Positions 1 to 7,995 of a stretch of DNA of 35,136 nt are shown here, piece after piece (the stretch's first letter is position 1; every line of letters starts with the position of its first letter). The translations under genes and the position numbers were made by a program. The notes beneath the pieces were generated by a model, which was given only the letters and a program-made list of their open reading frames with translations, searched no databases and was not told the origin of the DNA. Location of the stretch: positions 1 through 35,136 of the forward strand of contig CAYOPF010000011.1 in NCBI GenBank assembly GCA_964405755.1. Direction: 5' to 3'. Source of the stretch: GWF2-33-9 sp964405755. GTDB taxonomy: Bacteria > Bacteroidota > Ignavibacteria > Kapaibacteriales > UBA2268.

Positions 1-344
1 CTGGTTTGCAAACAATACCCAAAGAATTGTACGAAAGCGCCAGGCTTTCTGGTGCAAATTTCTGGCAAACAATGAGGATAATATCGTTACCCGGAATTCG
101 CTCCACAATAGTCTTTGTTCTTTTGATCGATTTGATTAAATCATTCCAAGTATTTATCGAAATTTTCGTAATGACTAAGGGAGGTCCGCTTTATTCCACA
201 ACAACAATGGTTTATTATGTATTCGATCAGGCATTCATCAAAGCCGATGCTATGGGATATGCCTCGGCAATTGCTTATCTTCTTTTCTTATTCTTATTGA
301 TATTATCGATAATTCAAATTAAAATTGGAAAAAGAAATGACTGA
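1..344 (+). CDS. Sugar ABC transporter permease, C-terminal part (5' end outside window)
   Basis: This is the last part of an inner-membrane permease of the MalF/UgpA type, which forms half of the channel of a binding-protein-dependent carbohydrate importer. The reading frame is open from the first bases (frame of position 3), so the gene starts upstream; the TTG at 6 is not its start. The visible part opens with the EAA loop (ELYESARLSGA...SLP), the cytoplasmic segment that docks on the ATPase subunit. It is followed by two or three hydrophobic helices and the KGGP segment usual for this family. The substrate cannot be told from this fragment. The stop codon overlaps the start of plsY, so the two are probably cotranscribed. 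Confidence 0.85.
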   Translation, partial: GLQTIPKELYESARLSGANFWQTMRIISLPGIRSTIVFVLLIDLIKSFQVFIEIFVMTKGGPLYSTTTMVYYVFDQAFIKADAMGYASAIAYLLFLFLLILSIIQIKIGKRND

Positions 345-963
345 TATTACTGCAAAGTTGATTATAGCATTAATTTCATATCTTTTGGGAGCAATTCCTT
401 TTTCTTATATAATTTCCAAGATATTTGCCAAAATCGACATTTCGGACCAAGGAAGTCGCAATGTTGGCGCAAGGAATGCATTCGAAGTAACACAGAATAA
501 GTGGATTGGAATTTCTTGTCTTCTTTTGGATTTATTAAAAGGATTCGGTGCTGTATTAATTGGACTTATGTACAATAAAGTGATTGATTATGGTTTAATC
601 GGAGCAATTTTTGCTGTATTAGGTCATAATTATAGTATATTTCTTAAATTTAAAGGTGGAAGGGGTTTAGCAACTGCAGCAGGTTCTTTAATTTTTATTG
701 CACCTCTATCAATTTTTGCATGGCTGGGCAGTTATTTTATTGCAAACATTTTTTCTAAAAACATTCATATACGCAGTGTAATTGCAACTATTGCTACTTT
801 TACTGCAGCAATTGCCAATTTTCAGTTCTTTTTTTGGGGTTGGAATTATAATATTTATTATTTAACCTCGAATGCCAAATATTATCTAATAATTTTGGGT
901 CTTGTGATTATCTCGAAACATATAAAACCAATTCATTCGTTTTTAACAAAAGAATTAAACTAA
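337..963 (+). CDS. plsY: Acyl-phosphate:glycerol-3-phosphate acyltransferase PlsY
   Basis: PlsY is an inner-membrane enzyme that moves an acyl group from acyl-phosphate to glycerol-3-phosphate, making lysophosphatidic acid for phospholipid synthesis. The 208-residue length and several hydrophobic helices fit the family. Motif 1 is seen as GSRNVGARN (usually SGNIGATN), motif 2 as FKGGRGLAT (usually FKGGKGVAT), and the C-terminal basic segment as SKHIKPIHSFL. I chose the ATG at 337, which overlaps the stop of the permease gene by 8 nt and has a GGAAAAAG stretch before it. The in-frame TTG at 325 is less likely. The pairing with a sugar permease does not indicate a shared pathway. Confidence 0.9.
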   Translation: MTDITAKLIIALISYLLGAIPFSYIISKIFAKIDISDQGSRNVGARNAFEVTQNKWIGISCLLLDLLKGFGAVLIGLMYNKVIDYGLIGAIFAVLGHNYSIFLKFKGGRGLATAAGSLIFIAPLSIFAWLGSYFIANIFSKNIHIRSVIATIATFTAAIANFQFFFWGWNYNIYYLTSNAKYYLIILGLVIISKHIKPIHSFLTKELN

Positions 964-991
964 TTTATTTATTATTTAAACAAGAGTTATT

Positions 992-3076
992 ATGAAGAGT
1001 TTATTATTTATTTTAATGAGTTTAGCTATGACAGCCACTGTATTTTCCAATCCTTTACTGGAAGAATTTAAAACCCCATTCGGGTTGCCACCATTCGATA
1101 AAATCAAAACAAAAGATTACCTCCCAGCCGTTAAAGAGGCAATCAAATTGCATAAAAAAGAAGTGGATGCAATTATTAAATCGAAAGATGCTCCCACATT
1201 TGCCAATGTAGTGGAAGCAATGGACCGTAGTGGTGAATTGCTAACCCAAGTTTTAACTATTTTCTACAATCTTAATAGTTCTGTAACAAACGAAGAAATG
1301 CAGAAGATTGCCGAGCAAATTTCACCATTGGTTTCAGCACATAGCGACGAAATTTCGATGAATAAGAAGTTGTTCGAGAAAATTAAATCAGTATGGGACA
1401 ATCGTGCCCAATTCAACCTAAATCAAGAACAAACAAGACTGCTCGAAAAATACTACAACGATTTTAAAAGAAATGGAGCACTCCTTAATGATGCCGATCA
1501 AGCAAAATTAAAGGACATTAACAGCAAATTGTCATTATTAACTTTAAAATTCGGGAACAACGTTCAAAAAGAAACAATAAAATTTAAATTAATCATCGAC
1601 AGAAAAGAAGATTTGGAAGGATTACCACAATCATTAATAGATGCCGCTGAAGCCGATGCAAAAGCTATGAAATTGGATGGAAAATGGGTATTTACTTTGC
1701 AAAATCCTTCTGTTATGCCATTTTTGCAATATTCTGCCAAAAGAGAATTAAGAGAAAAGATTGGACGAGCTTACGCCGACAGAGCAAACAATAGTGATGA
1801 ATTCGACAATAAGGAGGTTATTCGTCAAATTGCAAATCTTCGTTTGGAAAGAGCTAAACTACTTGGCTATCCTACTCACGCCGCTTATGTTTTGGAACAA
1901 AATATGGCTAAAAATCCTGATGGAGTTATGAATTTACTCAATCGCTTATGGGAGCCAACTGTAAAGACTATGAAGATTGAAGCTTATGATTTACAATCAA
2001 TGATTTACCGAGAAGGAAACAACTTTAAATTGCAACCTTGGGACTGGCGTTATTATGCCGAAAAAGTTCGAAAAGAAAAATACGATTTAAACGAGGAAGA
2101 TATACGACCATACTTTAAATTGGAAAACGTAAGAGATGGTATTTTTGAATTAACAAAACGTTTATACGGAATTACTTACAAAGAACGCAAGGATTTGCCT
2201 GTTTTCCATCCAGATGTTGTTCCCTACGAAGTTCTAAACGCTGACGGTTCACATTTAGGAATTCTTTATATGGATTATTTTCCACGTGATTCCAAAAGAG
2301 GTGGTGCTTGGATGACTAATTACCGCGAGCAATTCTACAAAAACGGGAAAAAAGTAGATCCAAACGTAAGTTTAACTTGCAACTTCACAAAACCCACTCC
2401 AGAATTACCTTCATTACTCACTTTGGATGAAGTTGAAACATTTTTCCACGAATTTGGTCACTGCCTCCACGGTTTATTATCCAACTGCAACTATGTCGGA
2501 TTGAGTGGAACCAATGTTTCACGCGATTTTGTGGAATTACCCTCCCAAATTATGGAGCACTGGGCAACTGAACGTGAAATGTTGAAAATGTATGCACGTC
2601 ATTACAAAACTGGCGAGCCAATGCCAGACGAATTAATTCAAAAAATCGAAAACAGTTCCAAATTCAACCAAGGATTTGTAACCGGCGAATTCCTTGCAGC
2701 TGCCTTACTCGATATGAAGTATCATACGATCACCGAACCAATAGTTGGCGAAATAAATGAGTTCGAGAACAATTATCTTGCAGAAATCGGATTAATCCCC
2801 GAAATTATTTCGCGATACCGAAGTCCTTATTTCAGGCACATATTCTCGGGTGGATACGATGCCGGATATTATAGTTACATCTGGTCGGGAGTTTTGGATG
2901 CCGATGCATTCGAAGCATTCAAGGAAAAAGGTATTTTCGATAAGAAAACTGCTCAGTCGTTCCGTCAGAACATTTTAGAAAAGGGCAATACCGACGATCC
3001 AGCAAAGCTTTATCGTCAATTCCGAGGAAATGATCCAAGCATCGAACCATTGCTCCGTAAACGTGGTTTAAATTAA
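992..3076 (+). CDS. dcp: Secreted M3-family zinc metallopeptidase (peptidyl-dipeptidase Dcp / oligopeptidase A type)
   Basis: This thermolysin-like M3 metallopeptidase trims oligopeptides. The zinc site is plain: H486-E487-F-G-H490 inside the family motif FFHEFGHCLHGLLS, followed about 25 residues later by the conserved VELPSQIMEHW segment that supplies the third ligand. The C-terminal family signature GYDAGYYSYIWSGVLDADAF is also present. The length of 694 residues is normal. It has a hydrophobic N-terminal signal peptide (about residues 1-20), so it probably works in the periplasm or outside, as seen for many Bacteroidota Dcp proteins. It stands alone, 28 nt after plsY, and is closed by a strong terminator at 3138. 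Confidence 0.93.
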   Translation: MKSLLFILMSLAMTATVFSNPLLEEFKTPFGLPPFDKIKTKDYLPAVKEAIKLHKKEVDAIIKSKDAPTFANVVEAMDRSGELLTQVLTIFYNLNSSVTNEEMQKIAEQISPLVSAHSDEISMNKKLFEKIKSVWDNRAQFNLNQEQTRLLEKYYNDFKRNGALLNDADQAKLKDINSKLSLLTLKFGNNVQKETIKFKLIIDRKEDLEGLPQSLIDAAEADAKAMKLDGKWVFTLQNPSVMPFLQYSAKRELREKIGRAYADRANNSDEFDNKEVIRQIANLRLERAKLLGYPTHAAYVLEQNMAKNPDGVMNLLNRLWEPTVKTMKIEAYDLQSMIYREGNNFKLQPWDWRYYAEKVRKEKYDLNEEDIRPYFKLENVRDGIFELTKRLYGITYKERKDLPVFHPDVVPYEVLNADGSHLGILYMDYFPRDSKRGGAWMTNYREQFYKNGKKVDPNVSLTCNFTKPTPELPSLLTLDEVETFFHEFGHCLHGLLSNCNYVGLSGTNVSRDFVELPSQIMEHWATEREMLKMYARHYKTGEPMPDELIQKIENSSKFNQGFVTGEFLAAALLDMKYHTITEPIVGEINEFENNYLAEIGLIPEIISRYRSPYFRHIFSGGYDAGYYSYIWSGVLDADAFEAFKEKGIFDKKTAQSFRQNILEKGNTDDPAKLYRQFRGNDPSIEPLLRKRGLN

Positions 3077-3137
3077 AAGCTAAAATTAAAAAAATAACAT
3101 CACAATCTAAACCGCAAGAATCTAATTCTATTCCTAT

Positions 3138-3168
3138 TATCCCCCTCTTATAGAGGGGGATATTTTTT
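3138..3168 (+). terminator. Rho-independent terminator of the dcp gene
   Basis: A perfect 11-bp inverted repeat (TATCCCCCTCT, loop TAT, AGAGGGGGATA) is followed directly by six T residues, 60 bp after the dcp stop codon. The same CCCCCTCT/AGAGGGGG core recurs in the repeats at 4845-5106, so this may be a repeat-family element used as a terminator. Confidence 0.8.
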
Positions 3169-3367
3169 CTCTTACCATAAAAATTACTTTTAGGTATATT
3201 GAAACAAAAACGGGGTTTAATGGATTATATAGATATATGTAATTTGCAATTTTGAAAAAAGTATAAAAAAGTGCAGTTGGTTTGTAACTTTTTGTGCATT
3301 TAAAGTGTTTTTGTATTATTGTTATTTTATAATCTTGAAATAAAAAAATCAATTAGGAGTTCAAATT

Positions 3368-3739
3368 ATGAATTCAAAACAAAAAAATGTAGGAATAATC
3401 TTTAAGTCGGGATTATTTATAGCTTTCTTATTTTTGCTCATCTCTGGGCAGCGGGCGTGGACGAAGGAAGTACCGAACGGTGATGCAGATGCAATCTGGA
3501 GTATTCCGAAATTACCAGACACCTTGACCAGGTGGTTCAACGACGCAGTATTCCATCCAATCAATGGAAATATAATAGCTGCGTGCAATCACGAGATTTG
3601 GGAACTTGATATCAACAATGGTCAAAGAATAAGGAAATTTGAAGAAGGGCAATTTATTGGTCTTGAATATGAATTTTTCGGAATAAATATCACACCCGAT
3701 GGGAAAAAAAGTCCTTACTGGACCAGGACACAATCATAA
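3368..3739 (+). CDS. Secreted beta-propeller protein, N-terminal fragment (frameshifted)
   Basis: This is the first part of an exported WD40/YVTN-like beta-propeller protein. A good ribosome site (AGGAG) lies 8 nt before the ATG, and residues about 14-32 are a hydrophobic signal segment. Propeller-like blades follow (AVFHPINGNIIAACNHEIWELD; then GINITPDGKK). The frame then breaks at a run of seven A (3704-3710) and ends in an unrelated tail (SPYWTRTQS). Removing one A would join it to the downstream frame as ITPDGKK-VLTGPGHNHKG, a normal blade sequence. The two frames therefore belong to one gene of about 456 codons spanning 3368-4739. The cause may be a sequencing error, a real mutation or slippage. 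The function is unknown. Confidence 0.75.
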   Translation: MNSKQKNVGIIFKSGLFIAFLFLLISGQRAWTKEVPNGDADAIWSIPKLPDTLTRWFNDAVFHPINGNIIAACNHEIWELDINNGQRIRKFEEGQFIGLEYEFFGINITPDGKKSPYWTRTQS

Positions 3740-4739
3740 AGGAATATTAGTTTGGGACTATGAAACGGGGAAAATAATAGATAATTATGACGATGGAGGT
3801 ACTTTTAATGATAACGTAGGAGCGTACCCAGATAATACCCGCTGTTTGTTTTTTAGTGAAAATACAAGCATAGGGCAATATAATCTTATTATTTACGATT
3901 TTGAACAGAAGAAAGTGGTCAAAAAACAAAATATATCCCCAAGAAGGCCGACCGAGATGGTGATGTCGAAGGATGGAAAATACATCTTAATGGGACTGAG
4001 TGCACCTGCTCCTGGAGCCGATCCTCGTCGCACATTTCAAGTAGAATTATGGGATGCAGAAACCTTAACTATGGTTAAAAGATATGCTGAGTTTCCCAGT
4101 GGATCAGATGGAATTTGGGAAGTAAGAATATCAAACAACAATCAATACATAGCGTTTCGTCAAGGAAATTATTTGCATTTACACGATTTTGAAGGGACTC
4201 GTATGTATATTCCTGGTGTAACGAGTGATGGGTCGTCATTCAATGATTCTCTGTGTATCACTATGTGTTTCTCGAACGATTCAAAGAAAATTATAGTTTA
4301 CACCAAAAATAATACCGATATTAATAACAGTATTTATGATTTAGCTACACGTAATCACGTATATCAATATTCAACTTATTCATACATTATTATAACAACA
4401 ACAGACAACAAATTACTTTTGCACGATAGGTGGGGGCCAACAATATTATATTCCAACAAATGGTATTTAACCGATGTACAGTCAGAACCCGAAGCAACAG
4501 GAATAATAAAGAGAATAGACTATATTAACAATGCAATAAATATAGAATTGCACACTCCGATGATGGTTGATAGAATGATAATAACGGATATAGAGGGCAG
4601 AATATTAAATGATGACCGAGGACCTCAACCAGTAGATAACAGAATTAAGATTGAAATGATACTTCCCTCGGGCAATTACATACTAAAACTTATATCACAA
4701 GGCAAGGAATACACAAATAAATTTGTGGTAGTGAGGTAG
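3699..4739 (+). CDS. Secreted beta-propeller protein with T9SS sorting tail, C-terminal fragment
   Basis: This frame continues the propeller begun at 3368. It shows repeated blade signatures such as KGILVWDYETGKII, DGKYILMG and NNQYIAFRQG, and ends in a tail of about 60 residues that looks like a type IX secretion sorting domain: DRMIITDIEGRILNDD, then LPSGNYILKLISQGKEY and KFVVVR at the very end. In such proteins the tail is recognised by the T9SS and cut off, leaving the protein at the surface or outside. The ATG at 3699 sits in the frameshift region and has no clear ribosome site, so independent translation is unlikely. A terminator follows at 4750. The cargo function is unknown. Confidence 0.8.
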   Translation: MGKKVLTGPGHNHKGILVWDYETGKIIDNYDDGGTFNDNVGAYPDNTRCLFFSENTSIGQYNLIIYDFEQKKVVKKQNISPRRPTEMVMSKDGKYILMGLSAPAPGADPRRTFQVELWDAETLTMVKRYAEFPSGSDGIWEVRISNNNQYIAFRQGNYLHLHDFEGTRMYIPGVTSDGSSFNDSLCITMCFSNDSKKIIVYTKNNTDINNSIYDLATRNHVYQYSTYSYIIITTTDNKLLLHDRWGPTILYSNKWYLTDVQSEPEATGIIKRIDYINNAINIELHTPMMVDRMIITDIEGRILNDDRGPQPVDNRIKIEMILPSGNYILKLISQGKEYTNKFVVVR

Positions 4740-4749
4740 GCGTAATTTA

Positions 4750-4790
4750 GATGGAGTCCATCTCGAATATGGGCTCCATCTTTCTTTATA
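4750..4790 (+). terminator. Rho-independent terminator of the beta-propeller gene
   Basis: A 12-bp stem (GATGGAGTCCAT with ATGGGCTCCATC, one G-T pair, 7-nt loop) is followed by TTTCTTTAT, 10 bp after the stop codon. Confidence 0.75.
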
Positions 4791-4923
4791 GCCCCTCGTC
4801 TCTTAGGAGAGGGGTTGGGGTGAGGTCGGTCAGAACTCCCCCTACCCCCTCTTAAAAAGAGGGGGTTATGATTTTTTCCTCGCTCCCACTCTCTGAGGGG
4901 GTGTCTCGAAGAGACGGGGGAGG
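4791..4923. repeat. Repetitive extragenic palindrome cluster, first copy
   Basis: Contained here are an imperfect palindrome (CCCCTCgtCTCTTAGGAGAGGGG, 4792-4814), the module GAGGTCGGTCAGAACTCC (4822-4839), a perfect 9-bp palindrome (CCCCCTCTT-AAA-AAGAGGGGG, 4845-4865), and a GTCTC-GAA-GAGAC hairpin (4903-4915) inside a CCTC...GGGGGAGG frame. The 4822-4839 module recurs with 16 of 18 identical bases at 5117-5134. This marks a dispersed repeat family rather than a unique structure. Confidence 0.7.
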
Positions 4924-4982
4924 CGATTAGTCATAATTTTAAGAGATTAATTATCATTCATACATTTTTACACACACCTTAA

Positions 4983-5012
4983 TCCCCCTCTTTTAGAGGG
5001 GATATTTTTATT
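4983..5012. repeat. CCCCTCT/AGAGGGG hairpin with T-rich flank
   Basis: The hairpin CCCCTCT-TTT-AGAGGGG (4985-5001) is followed by ATATTTTTATT. Core and flank closely match the dcp terminator at 3138-3168, so it may be a copy of the same element and could terminate transcription, though no gene ends just before it. Confidence 0.6.
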
Positions 5013-5077
5013 ACCTACGAATAAATTCGTAAGCTATGATTTATATAATTATGAATGGAATTTATAGAAATGTTTTC

Positions 5078-5164
5078 GTCTCCCCCTCTCTTCCTAAGAG
5101 AGGGGGCTTGGGGGGTGAGTTCGGTCTGAACTCCTCCCCTTTGTCTCTCCTCTGTGAGGGGGAA
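5078..5164. repeat. Repetitive extragenic palindrome cluster, second copy
   Basis: A perfect 11-bp palindrome (CCCCCTCTCTT, loop CCT, AAGAGAGGGGG; 5082-5106) is followed by CTTGGGGGGTGAG and the GAGTTCGGTCTGAACTCC module (5117-5134), then a C/T-rich run and GTGAGGGGG. Arrangement and sequence match the copy that begins at 4791. Confidence 0.7.
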
Positions 5165-5172
5165 ATTTCAGC

Positions 5173-5206
5173 TTGCTCAGAATAACACCCTTGTTATCTT
5201 GAGCAA
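5173..5206. repeat. Inverted repeat near the 3' end of eno
   Basis: TTGCTCAGAATAACA and TGTTATCTTGAGCAA can pair over 15 positions with a two-base mismatch and a four-base loop. It lies about 80-110 bp past the eno stop codon and may add to termination or protect the mRNA end. The role is not certain. Confidence 0.45.
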
Positions 5207-5222
5207 AATCGATACTTCTCTA

Positions 5223-5259
5223 TAAAGAATCATCCGACGACCCGTAAGCCATCGGATGA
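5223..5259 (-). terminator. Possible terminator of the eno operon
   Basis: On the minus strand, TCATCCGA and TCGGATGA form an 8-bp stem with a 14-nt loop, followed by TTCTTTA, about 26 nt after the eno stop. The loop is long and the T-run broken, so confidence is moderate. Confidence 0.4.
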
Positions 5260-5284
5260 ATGAATTAATTACAGAGCAAGGATA

Positions 5285-6583
5285 TTATAATCCGAATAGT
5301 CCTCTTTCTTTGATTTCGATGCCGGCATAGATACCAAAGTCATCTAGCATTTCTTCGATACGAAGCAATTGATTGTACTTGGCAACTCTATCGGTGCGTG
5401 CAGGAGCTCCGGTCTTAATTTGTCGCGTATTCAACGCAACAGCTAAATCAGATATTGTGGTATCGTCGGTTTCGCCACTTCGGTGCGAAATAATTGTAGA
5501 GTAGCCGTGGGACTTGGCCATTTCAATTGTGTGAATGGTCTCGCTAACTGTTCCTATTTGATTCAATTTTATTAGAATAGAATTAGCCACTCCCAAATCG
5601 AAGCCTTTTTGTAAAAACTTTGGATTTGTTACAAAGTTGTCGTCGCCTACTAATTGGATTTTGTTGCCCAAAGCTGTGGTAAGTTTTGCCCAACCTTCCC
5701 AGTCACTTTCACTTAATCCATCTTCGATTGAATAAATCGGGTACTTGCTAATTAAATTCTTGTACCAATCAACCATTTCATCAGCGGTCTTCAGTTCGCC
5801 AGTTGATTTAAACATTTTGTATTTACCATTTTCGTACATTTCGCTAGCTGCAACATCAAGAGCCAAAGCAATATCTTCCCATGGTTTATATCCAGCTTGC
5901 TCGATAGCAGCTAAAATTACTTCCAAAGCTTCTTCGTTGGATTTTAACGATGGAGCAAATCCACCTTCATCTCCAATAGCTGTGTTATATCCTTTGGATT
6001 TTAGTACAGTTCTAAGTGTATGATACACTTCGGTGCCCATTCTAAGAGCATCCGCAAAAGTATCAGCTCCAACTGGAGCAATCATAAATTCCTGAATATC
6101 AACGTTATTATCAGCGTGTTTTCCTCCATTTAGGATATTCATCATAGGAACTGGTAAGTAACGAGCCTGAATACCCCCAAGATAACGGAATAATGGTAGT
6201 CCAAAGTAATCAGCAGCAGCTTTTGCAGTTGCAATAGAAACTCCCAAAATTGCGTTAGCACCTAATTTGCCTTTGTTTTCCGTACCATCTAATTCAATCA
6301 TAATCGAATCGATTTGGAATTGCTCAGTAGCATCCATTCCATCGAGTTGTTCGGCAATTACGTCGTTAATGTTATCAACTGCTTTCGTAACCCCTTTGCC
6401 TAAGTAGCGACTTTTGTCGCCATCACGTAATTCCACAGCTTCGTTTTCGCCTGTGCTTGCTCCCGAAGGAACTGCAGCAACTCCAAACGAACCATCTTCG
6501 AGCACTACTTCGCATTCCAAAGTAGGATTGCCGCGAGAGTCCAAGATTTCTCTCGCCCAAATGTCATAAATTGCACTTTCCAT
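5285..6583 (-). CDS. eno: Enolase
   Basis: Enolase interconverts 2-phosphoglycerate and phosphoenolpyruvate in glycolysis, in the cytoplasm. The 432 residues match the family length. The N-terminus (AREILDSRGNPTLE), the PSGASTGE loop, the metal-binding stretch IYSIEDGLSESDW, the LVGDDNFVTNP segment and the signature SHRSGETDDTTISDLAVAL are all present and intact. The start ATG has GAGG 6 nt before it, and this ribosome site overlaps the stop codon of the upstream pterin dehydratase gene (9-nt gap). eno is thus probably the last gene of a trxA - dehydratase - eno transcript. Confidence 0.98.
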   Translation of the reverse strand: MESAIYDIWAREILDSRGNPTLECEVVLEDGSFGVAAVPSGASTGENEAVELRDGDKSRYLGKGVTKAVDNINDVIAEQLDGMDATEQFQIDSIMIELDGTENKGKLGANAILGVSIATAKAAADYFGLPLFRYLGGIQARYLPVPMMNILNGGKHADNNVDIQEFMIAPVGADTFADALRMGTEVYHTLRTVLKSKGYNTAIGDEGGFAPSLKSNEEALEVILAAIEQAGYKPWEDIALALDVAASEMYENGKYKMFKSTGELKTADEMVDWYKNLISKYPIYSIEDGLSESDWEGWAKLTTALGNKIQLVGDDNFVTNPKFLQKGFDLGVANSILIKLNQIGTVSETIHTIEMAKSHGYSTIISHRSGETDDTTISDLAVALNTRQIKTGAPARTDRVAKYNQLLRIEEMLDDFGIYAGIEIKERGLFGL

Positions 6584-6592
6584 TTTTAACCT

Positions 6593-6889
6593 CTATTTTA
6601 GGTTGTTGAATATTTTTTCAATTTTATCAGATAAATCAAAGTCCAATTGGGTTAAGCCTTTTGCAGAATGTGTCGATAAAGTTATCCGAACTTTATTCCA
6701 GCCAAATATTAATATATCGGGATGGTGGTCCAATTCTTCTGCGGCATCCCCAACTATTTGTGTAAAATTAATTGCTTGCTTAAAATTCTCAAATGTGTAT
6801 GTTTTGGAAATGAACTCTGACGATAATTCCCAAGATGGTATGTTTTCCATCTTGTATTGGATTTCGTTAAATTCTAATCTTCTATTCAT
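6593..6889 (-). CDS. 4a-hydroxytetrahydrobiopterin (pterin-4a-carbinolamine) dehydratase
   Basis: This small enzyme removes water from pterin-4a-carbinolamine and, in organisms with aromatic amino acid hydroxylases, regenerates the pterin cofactor. The family signature is clear: EELDHHPDI with the catalytic His pair at residues 55-56, and a third His in ITLSTHSAKGLTQLD at residue 74. The length of 98 residues is typical. No phenylalanine hydroxylase is visible nearby. Some bacterial homologues act in molybdopterin metabolism instead, so the substrate remains open. It starts 6 nt after the trxA stop and ends 9 nt before eno, which indicates cotranscription. Confidence 0.9.
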   Translation of the reverse strand: MNRRLEFNEIQYKMENIPSWELSSEFISKTYTFENFKQAINFTQIVGDAAEELDHHPDILIFGWNKVRITLSTHSAKGLTQLDFDLSDKIEKIFNNLK

Positions 6890-6895
6890 AGATCA

Positions 6896-7219
6896 CTATA
6901 AGTGAGCTTCCAATCTTTCTTGTAATACCTTTTTAGGTACAGCACCAACAATCGAGTCGACAATTTTACCTTCCTTAAAAATCAATACTGTAGGAATTGA
7001 GCGAATTCCGTAGGTCATAGCTACTTCTTGGTTGTTGTCCACATCTAATTTCCCAATTTTTGCTTTGCCTTCGTATTCAACTGCAAATTGATCAATAATT
7101 GGAGCTATCATTCTGCAAGGTGCACACCAAGTTGCCCAAAAATCCACAACTACGGGGATTTCGCTTTGCAGAACTTCTTGATTGAAAGTATCGTCTGTAA
7201 AATGAATTGGTTTCGACAT
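6896..7219 (-). CDS. trxA: Thioredoxin
   Basis: Thioredoxin is a cytoplasmic disulfide reductant fed by thioredoxin reductase. The 107-residue form starting MSKPIHF has the classic active site W-C32-A-P-C35 within DFWATWCAPCRMIAPI and the cis-proline segment SIPTVLIFKEGK. I chose the ATG at 7219 because AAGGA lies 6 nt before it and the length then matches ordinary thioredoxin. A longer frame back to 7261 adds 14 residues without family similarity. It is the first gene of the leftward trio and diverges from rnhA. Confidence 0.96.
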   Translation of the reverse strand: MSKPIHFTDDTFNQEVLQSEIPVVVDFWATWCAPCRMIAPIIDQFAVEYEGKAKIGKLDVDNNQEVAMTYGIRSIPTVLIFKEGKIVDSIVGAVPKKVLQERLEAHL

Positions 7220-7242
7220 AATTTCCTTAAATTTATATTTTA

Positions 7243-7250
7243 TAATTTTG
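7243..7250 (+). promoter_or_regulatory. Candidate Bacteroidota-type -7 box upstream of rnhA
   Basis: TAATTTTG fits the TAnnTTTG -7 consensus known for Bacteroidota primary sigma factor, 45 nt before the rnhA ATG. I see no good -33 TTTG at the usual distance. Confidence 0.35.
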
Positions 7251-7295
7251 CAAATTAACATTTTTGACGAAATTATTCAAAAAAGATTAGGTGCT

Positions 7296-7808
7296 ATGGA
7301 TAACATTTTAAAAATATACACAGATGGTGCTTGTTTGGGTAATCCTGGCAAAGGTGGTTTTGCTTGGATATTACTTCGGGGAGATGTAGAGTATCGCCAT
7401 TCCGAGTCGAATCCTAATACTACAAACAATCGTATGGAACTTACCGCAATCATTTCTGCTGTTTCTTATTTTGATGAAAAAAAAACCAGTGATAAAAAAT
7501 ATAAAATAGATATTTTTAGCGATTCGCAGTATGTTGTGGACGCTATAAATAAAAGCTGGCTAAATTCCTGGCAAAAAAACGGTTGGAAAAAGTCGAACAA
7601 AGAACCAGTAAAAAATCAAGATCTATGGGAGCAACTTGCTGTTTATCTGAATAAATATGAATTCCAATTCAATTGGGTGAAAGGTCATAATGGAGATTTG
7701 TTCAATGAGCAATGCGACCAAATGGCAAATACTGCAGCTGTTCAGCAATCTCCAATTTATCATGAATTGATTAATAAAAACAAATTCAAATCCGAAGATG
7801 CCGATTAA
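7296..7808 (+). CDS. rnhA: Ribonuclease HI
   Basis: RNase HI cuts the RNA strand of RNA-DNA hybrids, removing primers and R-loops. All catalytic residues are in place: D10 (YTDGACLGNPGKGG), E48 (NRMELTAI), D76 (IFSDSQYVVDAI), H131 (WVKGHNGD) and D141 (NEQCDQMA). The full length is 170 residues. The ATG at 7296 has TAGGTG before it. The TTG at 7248 would add 16 residues ahead of the conserved start and is rejected. The stop overlaps the next small gene by 11 nt. Confidence 0.95.
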   Translation: MDNILKIYTDGACLGNPGKGGFAWILLRGDVEYRHSESNPNTTNNRMELTAIISAVSYFDEKKTSDKKYKIDIFSDSQYVVDAINKSWLNSWQKNGWKKSNKEPVKNQDLWEQLAVYLNKYEFQFNWVKGHNGDLFNEQCDQMANTAAVQQSPIYHELINKNKFKSEDAD

Positions 7809-7995
7809 TAAACAAATTGAGACTACTTCTAAACTGGAATTGAAATTGAATAAAACATCCAAAACATTAACCATCAAACAAGAAGCTAAGAATCCCAATG
7901 AATTGCCAAATACAATCGTCATTAATAAAGATAATATTGATTCAGTTTACGAAAAAATTTCATCATTAAAAGAACTATTTAACAAAAAAGTATGA
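7798..7995 (+). CDS. Small hypothetical protein overlapping rnhA
   Basis: I do not recognise this 65-residue protein. It is hydrophilic and lysine-rich, with no signal peptide or cysteines. Its middle reads like one beta strand pair (KLELKLNKTSKTLTIKQ) followed by a short helical end (DNIDSVYEKISSLKELFNKK). It overlaps rnhA by 11 nt in another frame and the next gene by 4 nt (ATGA), so translational coupling is likely. This compact packing is the main evidence that it is real. Confidence 0.6.
   Translation: MPINKQIETTSKLELKLNKTSKTLTIKQEAKNPNELPNTIVINKDNIDSVYEKISSLKELFNKKV

Larger units (their letters stand above)
4740..5284. other. Gene-free stretch of 545 bp rich in palindromic repeats
   Basis: I see no credible coding frame here. 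The stretch lies between the stop of the rightward beta-propeller gene and the stop of leftward eno. It holds the terminator at 4750, a group of C/G-rich palindromes built on CCCCTCT/AGAGGGG (4791-5164), and two hairpins close to eno (5173-5206 and 5230-5259). Between them is AT-rich sequence. The G/C-rich repeats contrast sharply with the surrounding base composition. Confidence 0.8.

Noticed and set aside
3310..3337. Promoter TTTG-N16-TAATCTTG before the beta-propeller gene
   Set aside because: One mismatch in the -7 box and a short spacer; not strong enough to list as a feature.
3137..3352. 71-codon open frame on the minus strand
   Set aside because: It lies over a terminator hairpin and AT-rich leader and has no ribosome site or recognisable sequence.
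4845..5106. Palindromes as a CRISPR array
   Set aside because: Copies are few, spacing is irregular and the repeats are not direct and regular; no cas genes are seen.
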